Notes: generated by a model not told the origin, from the letters alone. A stretch of DNA of 57,281 bases from Erythrobacter sp. (GCA_023653115.1 JAMNXO010000012.1:1-57281), one strand, 5' to 3'. Shown: positions 11,558 to 18,558, counted from the stretch's first letter. Made by a program: numbers and translations.

Positions 11558-11600
11558 AAATACTCGGCAACACCAACGAATACCACTTGGGGAGGCCCAT

Positions 11601-11786
11601 ATGAGCAACCGCACCACCGCCGAAGCCAGCTTCTGGAACACCAAGCTCGGGCAGGCTGCCATCGCCAGCATCGCCGCGATGGTCATGATGATCGCGCTGT
11701 CCTCGCAGATCCAGCCGGGCGCGGCTCATGCTGCCCCGATCAACCACCCCGCGTCGGAAACCGGCGCCATTGCCGAGATCGCCTGA
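11601..11786 (+). CDS. First gene of the psp operon: 61-aa membrane peptide, unknown
   Basis: A 61-residue protein beginning MSNRTTAEASFWNTKLGQ, with one hydrophobic segment (AAIASIAAMVMMIALSSQI, about residues 19-37) and a short polar tail. The ATG has a strong SD (GGGGAGG, about 8 nt upstream), and it is the first open frame after the sigma-54 promoter, which argues it is a real gene. I recognise no family. The topology, either a cleaved secreted peptide (AHA-A type site near residue 44) or a membrane-anchored one, cannot be settled by eye. Confidence 0.72.
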   Translation: MSNRTTAEASFWNTKLGQAAIASIAAMVMMIALSSQIQPGAAHAAPINHPASETGAIAEIA

Positions 11787-12066
11787 GATGGGCGATCCCC
11801 ACAACCCCCTCGGGCCGGAGCGCAGTGTCCCCCCCGCCGATGCTGCCGGTGACGCAAGCCCCACACGCGATCACCTGAGCAGCGATGCTCCGGCCCACCC
11901 TTCCCGCCTGCTTTCGGCAGGTCGGCTGTCGCGGCTCGACGAAGAAATCGAAGCCTTGCGCCGCAGCCCCACTCCGACGCAATCTCGGCGGGACACCCAG
12001 AGCCAGGACAGCGCGCGAGTCGGCGCGCAGGACCGGGTCAATTCGTTTCTCGATGGAGTAGCCTTC
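11787..12066 (+). other. 280-nt open leader between the first psp gene and pspA
   Basis: This gap has no stop codon in the pspA frame: an ATG at 11788, 1 nt after the preceding stop, would extend PspA by 93 polar, Pro/Ser/Arg-rich residues. I prefer the internal pspA start at 12067, because it has an SD and the family N-terminus, whereas 11788 has no convincing SD. The stretch is therefore either an untranslated leader or a separate N-terminal segment. Confidence 0.4.
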
Positions 12067-12753
12067 ATGGGCATTTTCAGCCGCACCCGCGACATCATTG
12101 CCGCCAATTTCAACGATATGCTCGACAAGGCTGATGATCCGACGAAGATGATCCGCATGATCATCCTCGAAATGGAGGAAACCCTGGTCGAAGTCCGCGC
12201 GAGCGCCGCGCGCACCATTGCCGACCAGAAGGAAATGCACCGCCACTGCGTCAAGCTGGACCGGCTGCAGACCGACTGGGCCGAAAAGGCACAGCTCGCG
12301 CTCAGCAAGGACCGCGAAGACCTCGCCCGTGCGGCGCTGGTCGAGAAGAAGAAGGCCGGCGACATGGCCGATCAGCTCAAGGCGGAAATCGCCGTGCTCG
12401 ACGATGCGCTGCGCGCTTACGAGGACGATATCCAGAAGCTGCAGCATCGCCTGCGCGAAGCCCGCAGCCGCCAGACCGCGATCGCCGCGCGCCTCGAAAG
12501 CGCCGAGAACCGCGTCAAGCTGCGCACGCTGATGAGCACCGAGCGCACCGACGAGGCACTCGCCCGCTTCGACCAGCTCGAGCGCCGGGTCGATTACGCC
12601 GAAGGCCGCGCCGACGCTCTGCAGATCGCGGAAAACAAAACCCCGTCGCTCGCCGATGAAATTGCGGCGCTCGCCGGTTCGGACGCGATTGATGACGAAC
12701 TTGAGGCCATGAAGAAAGCGCTCGGCAAAGCCGACGACAGCAAGGAAAGCTAA
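12067..12753 (+). CDS. pspA: Phage shock protein A (PspA/IM30 family)
   Basis: PspA (228 aa) is an ESCRT-III-related peripheral membrane protein that binds stressed inner membrane and, in the resting state, inhibits PspF. The N-terminus MGIFSRTRDIIAANFNDMLDKADDP is the amphipathic, membrane-binding helix followed by the conserved DP, and the rest is predicted coiled coil (MIRMIILEMEETLVEVRASAA and onward). An SD GGAG at 12055-12058 lies 8 nt before the ATG. The length matches E. coli PspA (222 aa). pspB follows after 3 nt. Confidence 0.95.
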   Translation: MGIFSRTRDIIAANFNDMLDKADDPTKMIRMIILEMEETLVEVRASAARTIADQKEMHRHCVKLDRLQTDWAEKAQLALSKDREDLARAALVEKKKAGDMADQLKAEIAVLDDALRAYEDDIQKLQHRLREARSRQTAIAARLESAENRVKLRTLMSTERTDEALARFDQLERRVDYAEGRADALQIAENKTPSLADEIAALAGSDAIDDELEAMKKALGKADDSKES

Positions 12754-12756
12754 GCC

Positions 12757-13068
12757 ATGGAAGACGTTTTTCTCGCCTTGATCATCATCCCGATGATCTT
12801 CATCGGCATGCCGTGGGTCATCCTCCACTACGTTACCAAGTGGAAGACCGCACCGACCATCACGGCGGACGACGAAGTGCTGCTCGAGGAACTCTACAAC
12901 CTCGCCAAGCGGCTCGATGAGCGGATGGATACGGTCGAACGGCTGGTTGCCAGCGACGATCCCGAATTCACCCCTGCCCGCCGCCTGATCGCCGATCACG
13001 AAAAGGACAACCAGCAGCTGCGCGAACTTGAACAGCTGATCGCCGAAAAGAAGGGAACCCGCGCATGA
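12757..13068 (+). CDS. pspB: Phage shock protein B
   Basis: PspB (103 aa) is a bitopic inner-membrane protein that with PspC relays envelope stress to PspA. One helix (about residues 4-25, VFLALIIIPMIFIGMPWVIL) is followed by W-K-T and a leucine-rich coiled coil (LLEELYNLAKRLDERMDTVERLV). It is longer than the 74-aa E. coli protein through a C-terminal helix. The RMDTVERLV segment resembles the LERIVTD signature repeated in the five small proteins downstream. Its end overlaps pspC by 4 nt. Confidence 0.9.
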   Translation: MEDVFLALIIIPMIFIGMPWVILHYVTKWKTAPTITADDEVLLEELYNLAKRLDERMDTVERLVASDDPEFTPARRLIADHEKDNQQLRELEQLIAEKKGTRA

Positions 13069-13442
13069 ACAGCCCCCGCACCACGCTTTACCGCGACAAG
13101 CACAATGGCAAGCTGATGGGCGTCTGCGCCGGGATTGCCGACTACACCGGGGTCAATGTCTTCTGGATCCGGCTGGCCGCCTTCCTGTCAATGTGGCCCA
13201 CCGGAGGCGCATCGCTGCTGGCCTATTTCATCGCCGGCTTCCTGCTCAACAAGAAGCCGCCCTATCTCTACCGTGACGAGAGCGAGCAGAAGTACTGGCA
13301 GGGCATCCGGCAGAATCCGAAGCGCACCGCCCGCGAAATCCGCTCGAGCTTCCGCGACATCGACCGCCGCCTGGCCGCCGTGGAAACCCACTATGTCAGC
13401 AGCAACCCGCGCCTGACCGCCGAAATCGAGCGGCTGCGCTAA
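13065..13442 (+). CDS. pspC: Phage shock protein C
   Basis: PspC (125 aa) is the polytopic partner of PspB. The PspC domain is clear: LYRDKHNGKLMGVCAGIADYTG, then V-FWIRLAAFL and a second hydrophobic segment (GASLLAYFIAGFLL). The cytoplasmic tail ends RDIDRRLAAVETHYVSSNP...TAEIERLR, the same R-R/D-R-L-x-x-V/L-E and EIExLR pattern that recurs in the next genes. It overlaps pspB by ATGA, so translation is coupled. Confidence 0.92.
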   Translation: MNSPRTTLYRDKHNGKLMGVCAGIADYTGVNVFWIRLAAFLSMWPTGGASLLAYFIAGFLLNKKPPYLYRDESEQKYWQGIRQNPKRTAREIRSSFRDIDRRLAAVETHYVSSNPRLTAEIERLR

Positions 13443-13468
13443 GCGTCAACGAGAATAGGGGGCAAGTT

Positions 13469-13783
13469 ATGGGACCCGATACAATCTGGGTTTTGATCCC
13501 GATCATGGGGATGATGATACCGATCGTGGCGATCTGGACCAAGCACCAGCAGAAGATTGCCGAAATGCAGGTCGGCGTCACTGCCGAGAACACCGCAGAA
13601 AAGGCCGCGCAATACGCGACCCATATCCAGCGGCTGGAAGACCGGGTGCAGGTGCTCGAACGCATCGTCACCGATCGTGGCTACGACATCGCCACCCAAA
13701 TCGAAGCGCTGCGTGACCAGCGCCGCGTCGATGAGGCCGGTTCAGGCGTGCCGCTCGGCCTCGCGAAGAAGGAGCGCGTGTAA
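13469..13783 (+). CDS. PspB-like small membrane protein, copy 1 of the array
   Basis: A 104-residue protein with an N-terminal hydrophobic helix (about residues 5-23, TIWVLIPIMGMMIPIVAIW) and a cytoplasmic coiled coil carrying the array signature LEDRVQVLERIVTD, then ATQIEALRD. It starts 26 nt after pspC with a purine-rich SD (AGGGGG) upstream. By topology and signature it is PspB-like, but it is not a standard PspB. It probably belongs to the PspF regulon by cotranscription. Function inferred only from context. Confidence 0.85.
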   Translation: MGPDTIWVLIPIMGMMIPIVAIWTKHQQKIAEMQVGVTAENTAEKAAQYATHIQRLEDRVQVLERIVTDRGYDIATQIEALRDQRRVDEAGSGVPLGLAKKERV

Positions 13784-14139
13784 TGGAACCCGCCGACCTT
13801 CTCCCCTACCTCGGCTGGATCATCGCCGGCGCCTTCACACTCGGCGCGGCAGGCATTCTCACCTCGTTCCAGACGACCCGCATGAAGATCAAGAACGGCT
13901 ATCCGCTCGAAGGCATGTGGGGCCAGTCGCTGAAGCCCGGCTCGGACAAGGAAACCGCGCACCGCGTTACTTTGCTGACCCAGGAAAACGCCGAGCTGCG
14001 CGCCGAACTCGGATCGATGAAAGACCGGCTCGTTAATGTCGAACGCATCGTCACCGATGGCGGCTATCACCTGGGCGCGGAAATCGACGCGCTGCGCGAC
14101 CGCGCGCTGACGAATCTCAAGGACAAGGGCGAGGCGTAA
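13783..14139 (+). CDS. PspB-like small membrane protein, copy 2 of the array
   Basis: A 118-residue protein with an N-terminal helix (about residues 8-28, YLGWIIAGAFTLGAAGILTSF), a basic linker (RMKIKNGYPLEGMWGQSLKPG) and the coiled-coil signature MKDRLVNVERIVTD followed by LGAEIDALRD. It overlaps the preceding stop by 1 nt (TAATG). The linker, with its aromatic/Gly segment, is the main difference from copy 1. No enzymatic motif is visible. Confidence 0.85.
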   Translation: MEPADLLPYLGWIIAGAFTLGAAGILTSFQTTRMKIKNGYPLEGMWGQSLKPGSDKETAHRVTLLTQENAELRAELGSMKDRLVNVERIVTDGGYHLGAEIDALRDRALTNLKDKGEA

Positions 14140-14447
14140 TGGGCGAACAGATCATCATCGCGATGACTATCGTCGCGATTGCCCTGATTGCAGGGATGAC
14201 CCTCAACGGCCTCGTCGAGAAGGTGATGATGGGCAGGCGCTTGCGCCATGAGGCGCGGACCGAACCGCAGAGCCAGGACGTCCGCATTATCGCCGAACGC
14301 CAGCAGATGATCGAGGATCGCCTGCGCGTGCTCGAACGGATCACTACCGACCGTGGCAGCGTGCTGGCCGACGAGATCGAGGCGCTCCGCCGCGACCTGC
14401 CCGCGCTTGCCCCCGCGCAGCGCCAGACCGAGGATGCCGCGCAATGA
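14139..14447 (+). CDS. PspB-like small membrane protein, copy 3 of the array
   Basis: A 102-residue protein: N-terminal helix (about residues 4-27, QIIIAMTIVAIALIAGMTLNG), a basic juxtamembrane stretch (MMGRRLRHEAR), then RQQMIEDRLRVLERITTD and LADEIEALRRD. It overlaps copy 2 by 1 nt (TAATG) and copy 4 by 4 nt (ATGA), so it should be made at levels tied to its neighbours. No known domain beyond the shared coiled coil. Confidence 0.85.
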   Translation: MGEQIIIAMTIVAIALIAGMTLNGLVEKVMMGRRLRHEARTEPQSQDVRIIAERQQMIEDRLRVLERITTDRGSVLADEIEALRRDLPALAPAQRQTEDAAQ

Positions 14448-14755
14448 GCAGTTGGGCCATCGTGGCGCTCGTCGCGATTGTGATCTGGGGTGTCGTCGAG
14501 ACTGTCCGGGCGCGCGCCGGGATCATCACCGACGAGGACGGCAACCAAAAGATTGCCCCCCGCGACGAACCGGGCAGCCTTGCCGAAATCGAAGCGGCAC
14601 GGCGCGAAGTCATCGAACTCAAGGAACGCGTGAAGGTGCTCGAACGCATCGTCACCGACGGCAATTCCAGCGATGCGCGCGAACAGGCGCGGATCGCGGC
14701 CGAAATCGAAGCGCTGCGGGCACTTCCCGCGATGAAGGAGGACAAGAGCGAATGA
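14444..14755 (+). CDS. PspB-like small membrane protein, copy 4 of the array
   Basis: A 103-residue protein: N-terminal helix (about residues 3-19, SWAIVALVAIVIWGVVE), a short loop (IITDEDGNQKIAPRDEPG), and a long coiled coil AEIEAARREVIELKERVKVLERIVTDG. An insert separates the signature from AAEIEALRAL. The N-terminal part through DEDG-x-x-K resembles short phage-shock-associated proteins I cannot name with certainty. Overlaps of 4 nt on both sides. Confidence 0.84.
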   Translation: MSSWAIVALVAIVIWGVVETVRARAGIITDEDGNQKIAPRDEPGSLAEIEAARREVIELKERVKVLERIVTDGNSSDAREQARIAAEIEALRALPAMKEDKSE

Positions 14756-15003
14756 TCACGCCTTTTCTCGACCCTACGCTGGTCACAGCCACATCCGGCC
14801 TGATCGCCATCATCGTCATCGCTGCGGCCCTGCTGCGCGGCTGGCAGGGCTGGCTCGATCTCAAGCGGCAGGAGCTGGGCCAGAGCGCGGCCCGTCCCGC
14901 CGCTGACGAGGGCTCCCCGATCGGCACTGCGCGGATCGAATTGGCCGATCTCAAGGAACGCATCCGCAAGCTGGAAGCCATCGCCAGCGGCGTCGAGCTG
15001 TGA
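14752..15003 (+). CDS. PspB-like small membrane protein, copy 5 of the array (shortest)
   Basis: An 83-residue protein with a hydrophobic helix (about residues 9-28, LVTATSGLIAIIVIAAALLRG), then W-Q-G-W and a polar linker. The signature is truncated: ELADLKERIRKLEAIASGVEL ends the protein just after the LE position, without the T-D and EIExLR parts. It starts inside the stop of copy 4 (ATGA) and its stop overlaps a further GTG start (GTGA). Confidence 0.8.
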   Translation: MITPFLDPTLVTATSGLIAIIVIAAALLRGWQGWLDLKRQELGQSAARPAADEGSPIGTARIELADLKERIRKLEAIASGVEL

Positions 15004-15176
15004 GCGGCCCGGCCAACACGGCCGCGCAGGCAGGCATCGGCCTCGGCAGCGCGATTGCGGTGGCGATCAGCTGGAGCCTGCACAAGTCGATCCTGTGGGC
15101 GATCTTCCACGGCTTTCTCGGCTGGCTCTATGTGATCTGGCACGCCTTTACCCGCCCGGGCGGGCTGATGGGCTGA
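15000..15176 (+). CDS. 58-aa membrane protein closing the psp train
   Basis: A GTG at 15000-15002, overlapping the preceding stop by 4 nt, opens a 58-codon frame ending at TGA 15174-15176. The product is a small membrane protein: MSGPANTAAQAGIGLGSAIA, then ISWSLHKSILWAIFHGFLGW and LYVIWHAF. The pattern ISWS-x-x-K-SI-x-WAI-x-HG-x-x-x-W-x-Y-V-I is one I recall from short unnamed proteins in many bacteria, which supports it being real. It lacks the coiled-coil signature. Function unknown. Confidence 0.75.
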   Translation: MSGPANTAAQAGIGLGSAIAVAISWSLHKSILWAIFHGFLGWLYVIWHAFTRPGGLMG

Positions 15177-15221
15177 GCCAAGCCCTTTGCGTTTCGCGCG
15201 CGCTCTGATTAATGGCGCGCC

Positions 15222-15641
15222 ATGCGCACTCTCACCGACATTCTCGAAGAATACGAGTTCCTCGAAGGCGATGAACGCTACGGACTGCTGATCGAGCTGG
15301 GCCGGGCGCTGGAACCGATGCCCGACGCGCTCAAGACCGACGCGACACTGGTGCGCGGCTGTTCGGCGGCGGTGTGGGTCTATCCCGCGGGCAACGCAGG
15401 CGACCGGCTGCATTTCCTCGCCGACAGCAATGCCGCGATCACCAAGGGGATCGTCGCGCTGGTGATTGCCGCAGTGCAGGATCGGCCCGCGGCTGAGGTC
15501 GCTGCGATGGACGTGGCAGACGCGCTCGCCCCTTTCGATCTCAAGAGCCAGCTTTCGTCCAACCGCACGCAGGGCGTTCCCAACATGATCGCGCTGGTGC
15601 AACAACACGCTGCGCGGCTGGCTGCTGCCCAAGAGGATTGA
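15222..15641 (+). CDS. sufE: SufE family sulfur acceptor
   Basis: SufE (139 aa) takes persulfide sulfur from a cysteine desulfurase (SufS) for Fe-S cluster assembly. The family start TLTDILEEYEFLEGDERYGLLIELGR and the active-site loop VRGCSAAVWV with its acceptor Cys are present, as is FDLKSQLSSNRTQGVPNM near the C-terminus. It follows the psp train by 45 nt; the CitE-like gene follows after 3 nt. No suf operon is in the window. Confidence 0.93.
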   Translation: MRTLTDILEEYEFLEGDERYGLLIELGRALEPMPDALKTDATLVRGCSAAVWVYPAGNAGDRLHFLADSNAAITKGIVALVIAAVQDRPAAEVAAMDVADALAPFDLKSQLSSNRTQGVPNMIALVQQHAARLAAAQED

Positions 15642-15644
15642 TCG

Positions 15645-16544
15645 ATGGCTGACACCCCTGCCCTGCCCAGAATGCGTTCCTGGCTGTTTGCGCCGGGCGA
15701 CAGCGAGAAGAAGATGGGCAAGGCTGAGGCCAGCGCCGCTGATATCGCGCTGTTTGACCTCGAAGATTCGGTCTCGCCTGAGAACAAGCCCGCCGCCCGC
15801 CTTATGGTATCCGAGCAGATCGCCGCCTCGAAGAGCCGCGCACGGCTGTGGGTGCGGATCAACCCGATCACCACCGCGGATTGCATCGCCGATCTTGCCG
15901 CGATCATTCCGGCGCGGCCCGGCGGGGTGTTCCTGCCCAAGGCCGAAGGCGCGGCCGATATCACCCAGCTGCACCACTATCTCACCGCGCTGGAGGCGGC
16001 GAACGGCATTCCGCTCGGCCGCACGCTCGTCGCCGCGCTGGTGACCGAGACGGCTGCCGCGATGTTCCGGACCGGCGAATATGCGGGCGACTATCTCGGG
16101 CGTGAGCGCTTGGTGGCGATGAGTTGGGGTGCGGAGGATTTGTCGGCTTCGCTGGGAGCTAGCCAGCAGCGCGGGGCCGACGGCGTATATGCGCACACTT
16201 ACGAAATGGCGCGCAGCCTGTGCCTGATCGGTGCTTCGGCGGCGGGCGTAGCGGCGATCGAGACCGTGCAGCCCGAGTTCCGCGATCTCGAAGCGCTGGA
16301 AAAGCGTGCGCGCGGCGTTCGGGCGGCGGGCTTCCGCGGGATGCTGGCGATCCACCCGGCGCAGGTCGATCCGATCAATGCGGCCTTTACGCCGAACGCC
16401 GAGGAACTGGCCCATGCCCGCGCGGTGGTGCAGGCCTTTGCCGATCACCCCGGCGCGGGCGTGGTTGCGCTCGACGGCGCGATGCTCGACCGCCCGCATC
16501 TGGTGCTGGCGCAGCGGCTGCTTGCCGAGGCGGGCGAGAAATAG
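15645..16544 (+). CDS. CitE-like CoA ester lyase (HpcH/HpaI superfamily)
   Basis: A 299-residue TIM-barrel lyase of the citrate lyase beta/malyl-CoA lyase group. The N-terminus MRSWLFAPGDSEKKMGKA and the metal-binding motif LFDLEDSVSPENKPAAR are diagnostic; RINPITT, FLPKAEG and the conserved AIHPAQVDPINAAF follow. Stand-alone CitE-like enzymes act on citramalyl-, malyl- or beta-methylmalyl-CoA; the substrate cannot be read from sequence. It may share a transcript with sufE. Confidence 0.88.
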   Translation: MADTPALPRMRSWLFAPGDSEKKMGKAEASAADIALFDLEDSVSPENKPAARLMVSEQIAASKSRARLWVRINPITTADCIADLAAIIPARPGGVFLPKAEGAADITQLHHYLTALEAANGIPLGRTLVAALVTETAAAMFRTGEYAGDYLGRERLVAMSWGAEDLSASLGASQQRGADGVYAHTYEMARSLCLIGASAAGVAAIETVQPEFRDLEALEKRARGVRAAGFRGMLAIHPAQVDPINAAFTPNAEELAHARAVVQAFADHPGAGVVALDGAMLDRPHLVLAQRLLAEAGEK

Positions 16545-16569
16545 GTTAAATCATTTTCCTACTTTAACC
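16544..16569. promoter_or_regulatory. Inverted repeat GGTTAAA-N12-TTTAACC upstream of the holin gene
   Basis: Exact 7-nt arms at 16544-16550 and 16563-16569 lie 45-70 nt before the holin ATG, in an AT-rich patch. Each arm contains TTAACC (one inverted), the core of the alphaproteobacterial CtrA half-site TTAACCAT, but the spacing is not the canonical TTAA-N7-TTAA. An operator is plausible; the factor is inferred. Confidence 0.4.
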
Positions 16570-16613
16570 GATTTGGACATTTTTGCGCGACTCGCAGCCA
16601 AGGAGCGCACCAT

Positions 16614-17027
16614 ATGGCCATTCTCGACGTCCTCATCGGCCCCATCGCCTCGATCATCGACAAGATCATCCCTGACAAGGAAGCGCAGGCGAAAGCCAAG
16701 CTCGAACTGCTGACGCTTCAGGGCTCGCAGGAAATGCAGATGCTCGAGACCCAGCTTCAGGCGATCGTCGCCGAGGCCAACTCCGCAGACCCCTGGACCA
16801 GCCGCGCGCGCCCAAGCTTCCTCTATGTGATGTACATCCTGCTGCTGACCGCGCTGCCGATGGGGGTTCTGAGCGCCTTCCACCCGCTGGCCGCCCGCGA
16901 CATCGCGGCGGGGATGAACGCCTATCTGAATGGCCTGCCCGAGCCGCTCTATGCGTTGTTTGGCACCGGCTATCTCGGCTACACTGCGGCGCGCCAGTGG
17001 GGGAAGGTCAAGGGCGTGGATCGGTAG
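16614..17027 (+). CDS. Holin family protein of the gene-transfer-agent release type
   Basis: A 137-residue protein matching, from memory, the family described as 'holin of 3TMs, for gene-transfer release'. The N-terminal half is an amphipathic helix with an acidic/basic coil (IIDKIIPDKEAQAKAKLELL ... LETQLQAIVAEANSADPWTSRARP), followed by hydrophobic segments (FLYVMYILLLTALPMGVLSAF; LYALFGTGYLGYTAARQWGK). Such holins permeabilise the inner membrane during GTA particle release. SD AGGAG at 16601-16605. No endolysin or capsid genes are near, as for known dispersed GTA loci. Confidence 0.82.
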   Translation: MAILDVLIGPIASIIDKIIPDKEAQAKAKLELLTLQGSQEMQMLETQLQAIVAEANSADPWTSRARPSFLYVMYILLLTALPMGVLSAFHPLAARDIAAGMNAYLNGLPEPLYALFGTGYLGYTAARQWGKVKGVDR

Positions 17028-17086
17028 GGACGGCTGCGGTCCAAGGCAGTCTTGTCTGGCGACTGGTGATACAGTAACTTGTACCA

Positions 17087-17431
17087 GTGAAAACAAGGGC
17101 ATTGGCGAGATTTGAAGAGGCGATCCGCCAGACGGATGACGTTTTCGTCAGCAGGCACCTGAACCGAGAAGAATACTTAGTCAGGCTGGAGTCCAGCCTG
17201 CGTGACTCGCTGTGTGATCCGTTCGAACTCAGCGCGATGGTCACAGAGCCGGGTTTCGAAGGCCTCGAAGAAGGATCGTTAGTTTCAGGCACGTGTATTG
17301 CCGAGACGAACGGGTATTGGCTCGTTTACAGCCAAAAACGCGATACATTTCTGATCTTCTGGGGGATGCAAAAAGGAAACCTTGGGGCACCGGGTATCGA
17401 GGGCTCTCCGCTCGCCTGCTGGTCTGCCTGA
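17087..17431 (+). CDS. Hypothetical protein, lower-GC orphan
   Basis: A GTG-started 114-residue frame with no recognised family. The composition (charged N-terminal helix RFEEAIRQTDDVFVSRHLNREEYLVRLE, then a probable beta-rich part GYWLVYSQKRDTFLIFWG and an end GSPLACWSA) is that of a folded soluble protein rather than a chance frame. By eye its GC content is clearly lower than its neighbours, and its codons include AGG, TTA and ATA-like choices rare elsewhere here, suggesting a more recent arrival. It lies between the holin and aroQ. Confidence 0.65.
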   Translation: MKTRALARFEEAIRQTDDVFVSRHLNREEYLVRLESSLRDSLCDPFELSAMVTEPGFEGLEEGSLVSGTCIAETNGYWLVYSQKRDTFLIFWGMQKGNLGAPGIEGSPLACWSA

Positions 17432-17498
17432 TCGCCACTTTTGGCGCTTCTGGCACTTACCCTTCCCCGCCACTCGCCTTCGCGCTATCCCCATCCCC

Positions 17499-17939
17499 AT
17501 GACCAACCTCGTCTACGTTCTCAACGGCCCCAACCTCAATCTCCTCGGCACGCGCGAGCCGGAGATTTATGGCACCACCACGCTCGATGATATTGCCGGT
17601 ATGCTCGAAGACCGCGCGCGGGAACTCGGGCTCGAAATCGAGATGCGCCAGACCAATCATGAAGGCATGCTGGTCGACTGGCTGCACGAGGCGCAGGCCG
17701 AAGGCGCGCGGGCGGTGCTGCTCAACGCGGCGGCCTATACCCACACCTCGATCGCGCTGCTCGATGCGATCAAGGCGATCCGCACGCCGGTGATCGAAGT
17801 CCACCTCTCCGATCCCAAAACCCGCGAGACTTTCCGTCATCTCTCCTATGTCGGCATGGCCGCGTCGATGACCGTCGAGGGCCACGGCGCGGATTCCTAT
17901 CGCATCGCGCTCGAAGCCGTAGCGTCGGGCGCGGTATAA
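17499..17939 (+). CDS. aroQ: Type II 3-dehydroquinate dehydratase
   Basis: Type II dehydroquinase (146 aa), third step of the shikimate pathway. Catalytic Tyr lies in the flexible loop after NGPNLNLLGTREPEIYG; NHEGMLVDWLHEA, NAAAYTHTS and EVHLSDPKTRE contain the Asn/Glu/His active-site residues. The ATG at 17499 gives the family N-terminus; a longer in-frame start would read into junk. The aroQ-accB-accC order is a common proteobacterial arrangement. Confidence 0.95.
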   Translation: MTNLVYVLNGPNLNLLGTREPEIYGTTTLDDIAGMLEDRARELGLEIEMRQTNHEGMLVDWLHEAQAEGARAVLLNAAAYTHTSIALLDAIKAIRTPVIEVHLSDPKTRETFRHLSYVGMAASMTVEGHGADSYRIALEAVASGAV

Positions 17940-18045
17940 TCCGTCACCAGACTTTCACAATTTGCATCCTTTGCCACTTGCCAGCCGCAATTCGCGGCAA
18001 TAGTCCCCCGCGTCTACAGGGCGTTTCACAAAACAAGGGACTTTC

Positions 18046-18558
18046 ATGTCGAACGACGAGGGACAGGGCAAGGATAGCGGTAAGCGCAAATCGGGGGGCA
18101 TGAACATCGACACCGCGCTGGTGCGCGAGCTGGCCGAACTGCTCAACGAAACCGGCCTCACCGAAATCGAGGTCGAGGATGATGATCGCAAGATCCGCGT
18201 CTCGCGCGGGGCCGTGGCCTCCGCTGCGCCGGTCTATGCCGCAGCGCCTGCGCCGGCCGCCGCTGCGCCCGCGCCTGTGGCCGCAGCTCCTGCCGCACCC
18301 GAGCCTGCCGCCGGGCCGGACATGACCAATGCAGTCAAATCGCCCATGGTCGGCACCTGCTATCTCACCCCGGAGCCGGGCGCTGCGCCATTCATCGCGG
18401 TCGGCAAGCCGGTCAAGGAAGGTGACACGCTGCTGATCGTCGAGGCGATGAAGGTGATGAACCCGATCACCGCGCCGCGCTCCGGCACGGTCAGCGCGAT
18501 TCTGGTCGACAATGCCCAGCCGGTCGAATTCGACCAGCCGCTGGTGGTGATCTCCTAA
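18046..18558 (+). CDS. accB: Biotin carboxyl carrier protein of acetyl-CoA carboxylase
   Basis: BCCP (170 aa), carrier subunit of acetyl-CoA carboxylase in fatty-acid synthesis. The N-terminal helix region ([21 protein letters not shown]) is joined by an Ala/Pro-rich flexible linker to the biotinyl domain, which has the biotinylation motif VEAMKVMN and the protruding thumb ([10 protein letters not shown]). It lies 106 nt after aroQ; that gap contains a small dyad GCCGC-AATTC-GCGGC at 17984-17998. Confidence 0.96.
   Translation: MSNDEGQGKDSGKRKSGGMNIDTALVRELAELLNETGLTEIEVEDDDRKIRVSRGAVASAAPVYAAAPAPAAAAPAPVAAAPAAPEPAAGPDMTNAVKSPMVGTCYLTPEPGAAPFIAVGKPVKEGDTLLIVEAMKVMNPITAPRSGTVSAILVDNAQPVEFDQPLVVIS

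Noticed and set aside
11788..12066. PspA starting at 11788 with a 93-residue N-terminal extension
   Set aside because: No good SD at 11788; the ATG at 12067 has GGAG at 8 nt and the exact family N-terminus. Kept only as an observation.
16614..17027. Prophage remnant around the holin gene
   Set aside because: No integrase, capsid, tail, endolysin or attachment-site duplication nearby; the neighbours are housekeeping genes.
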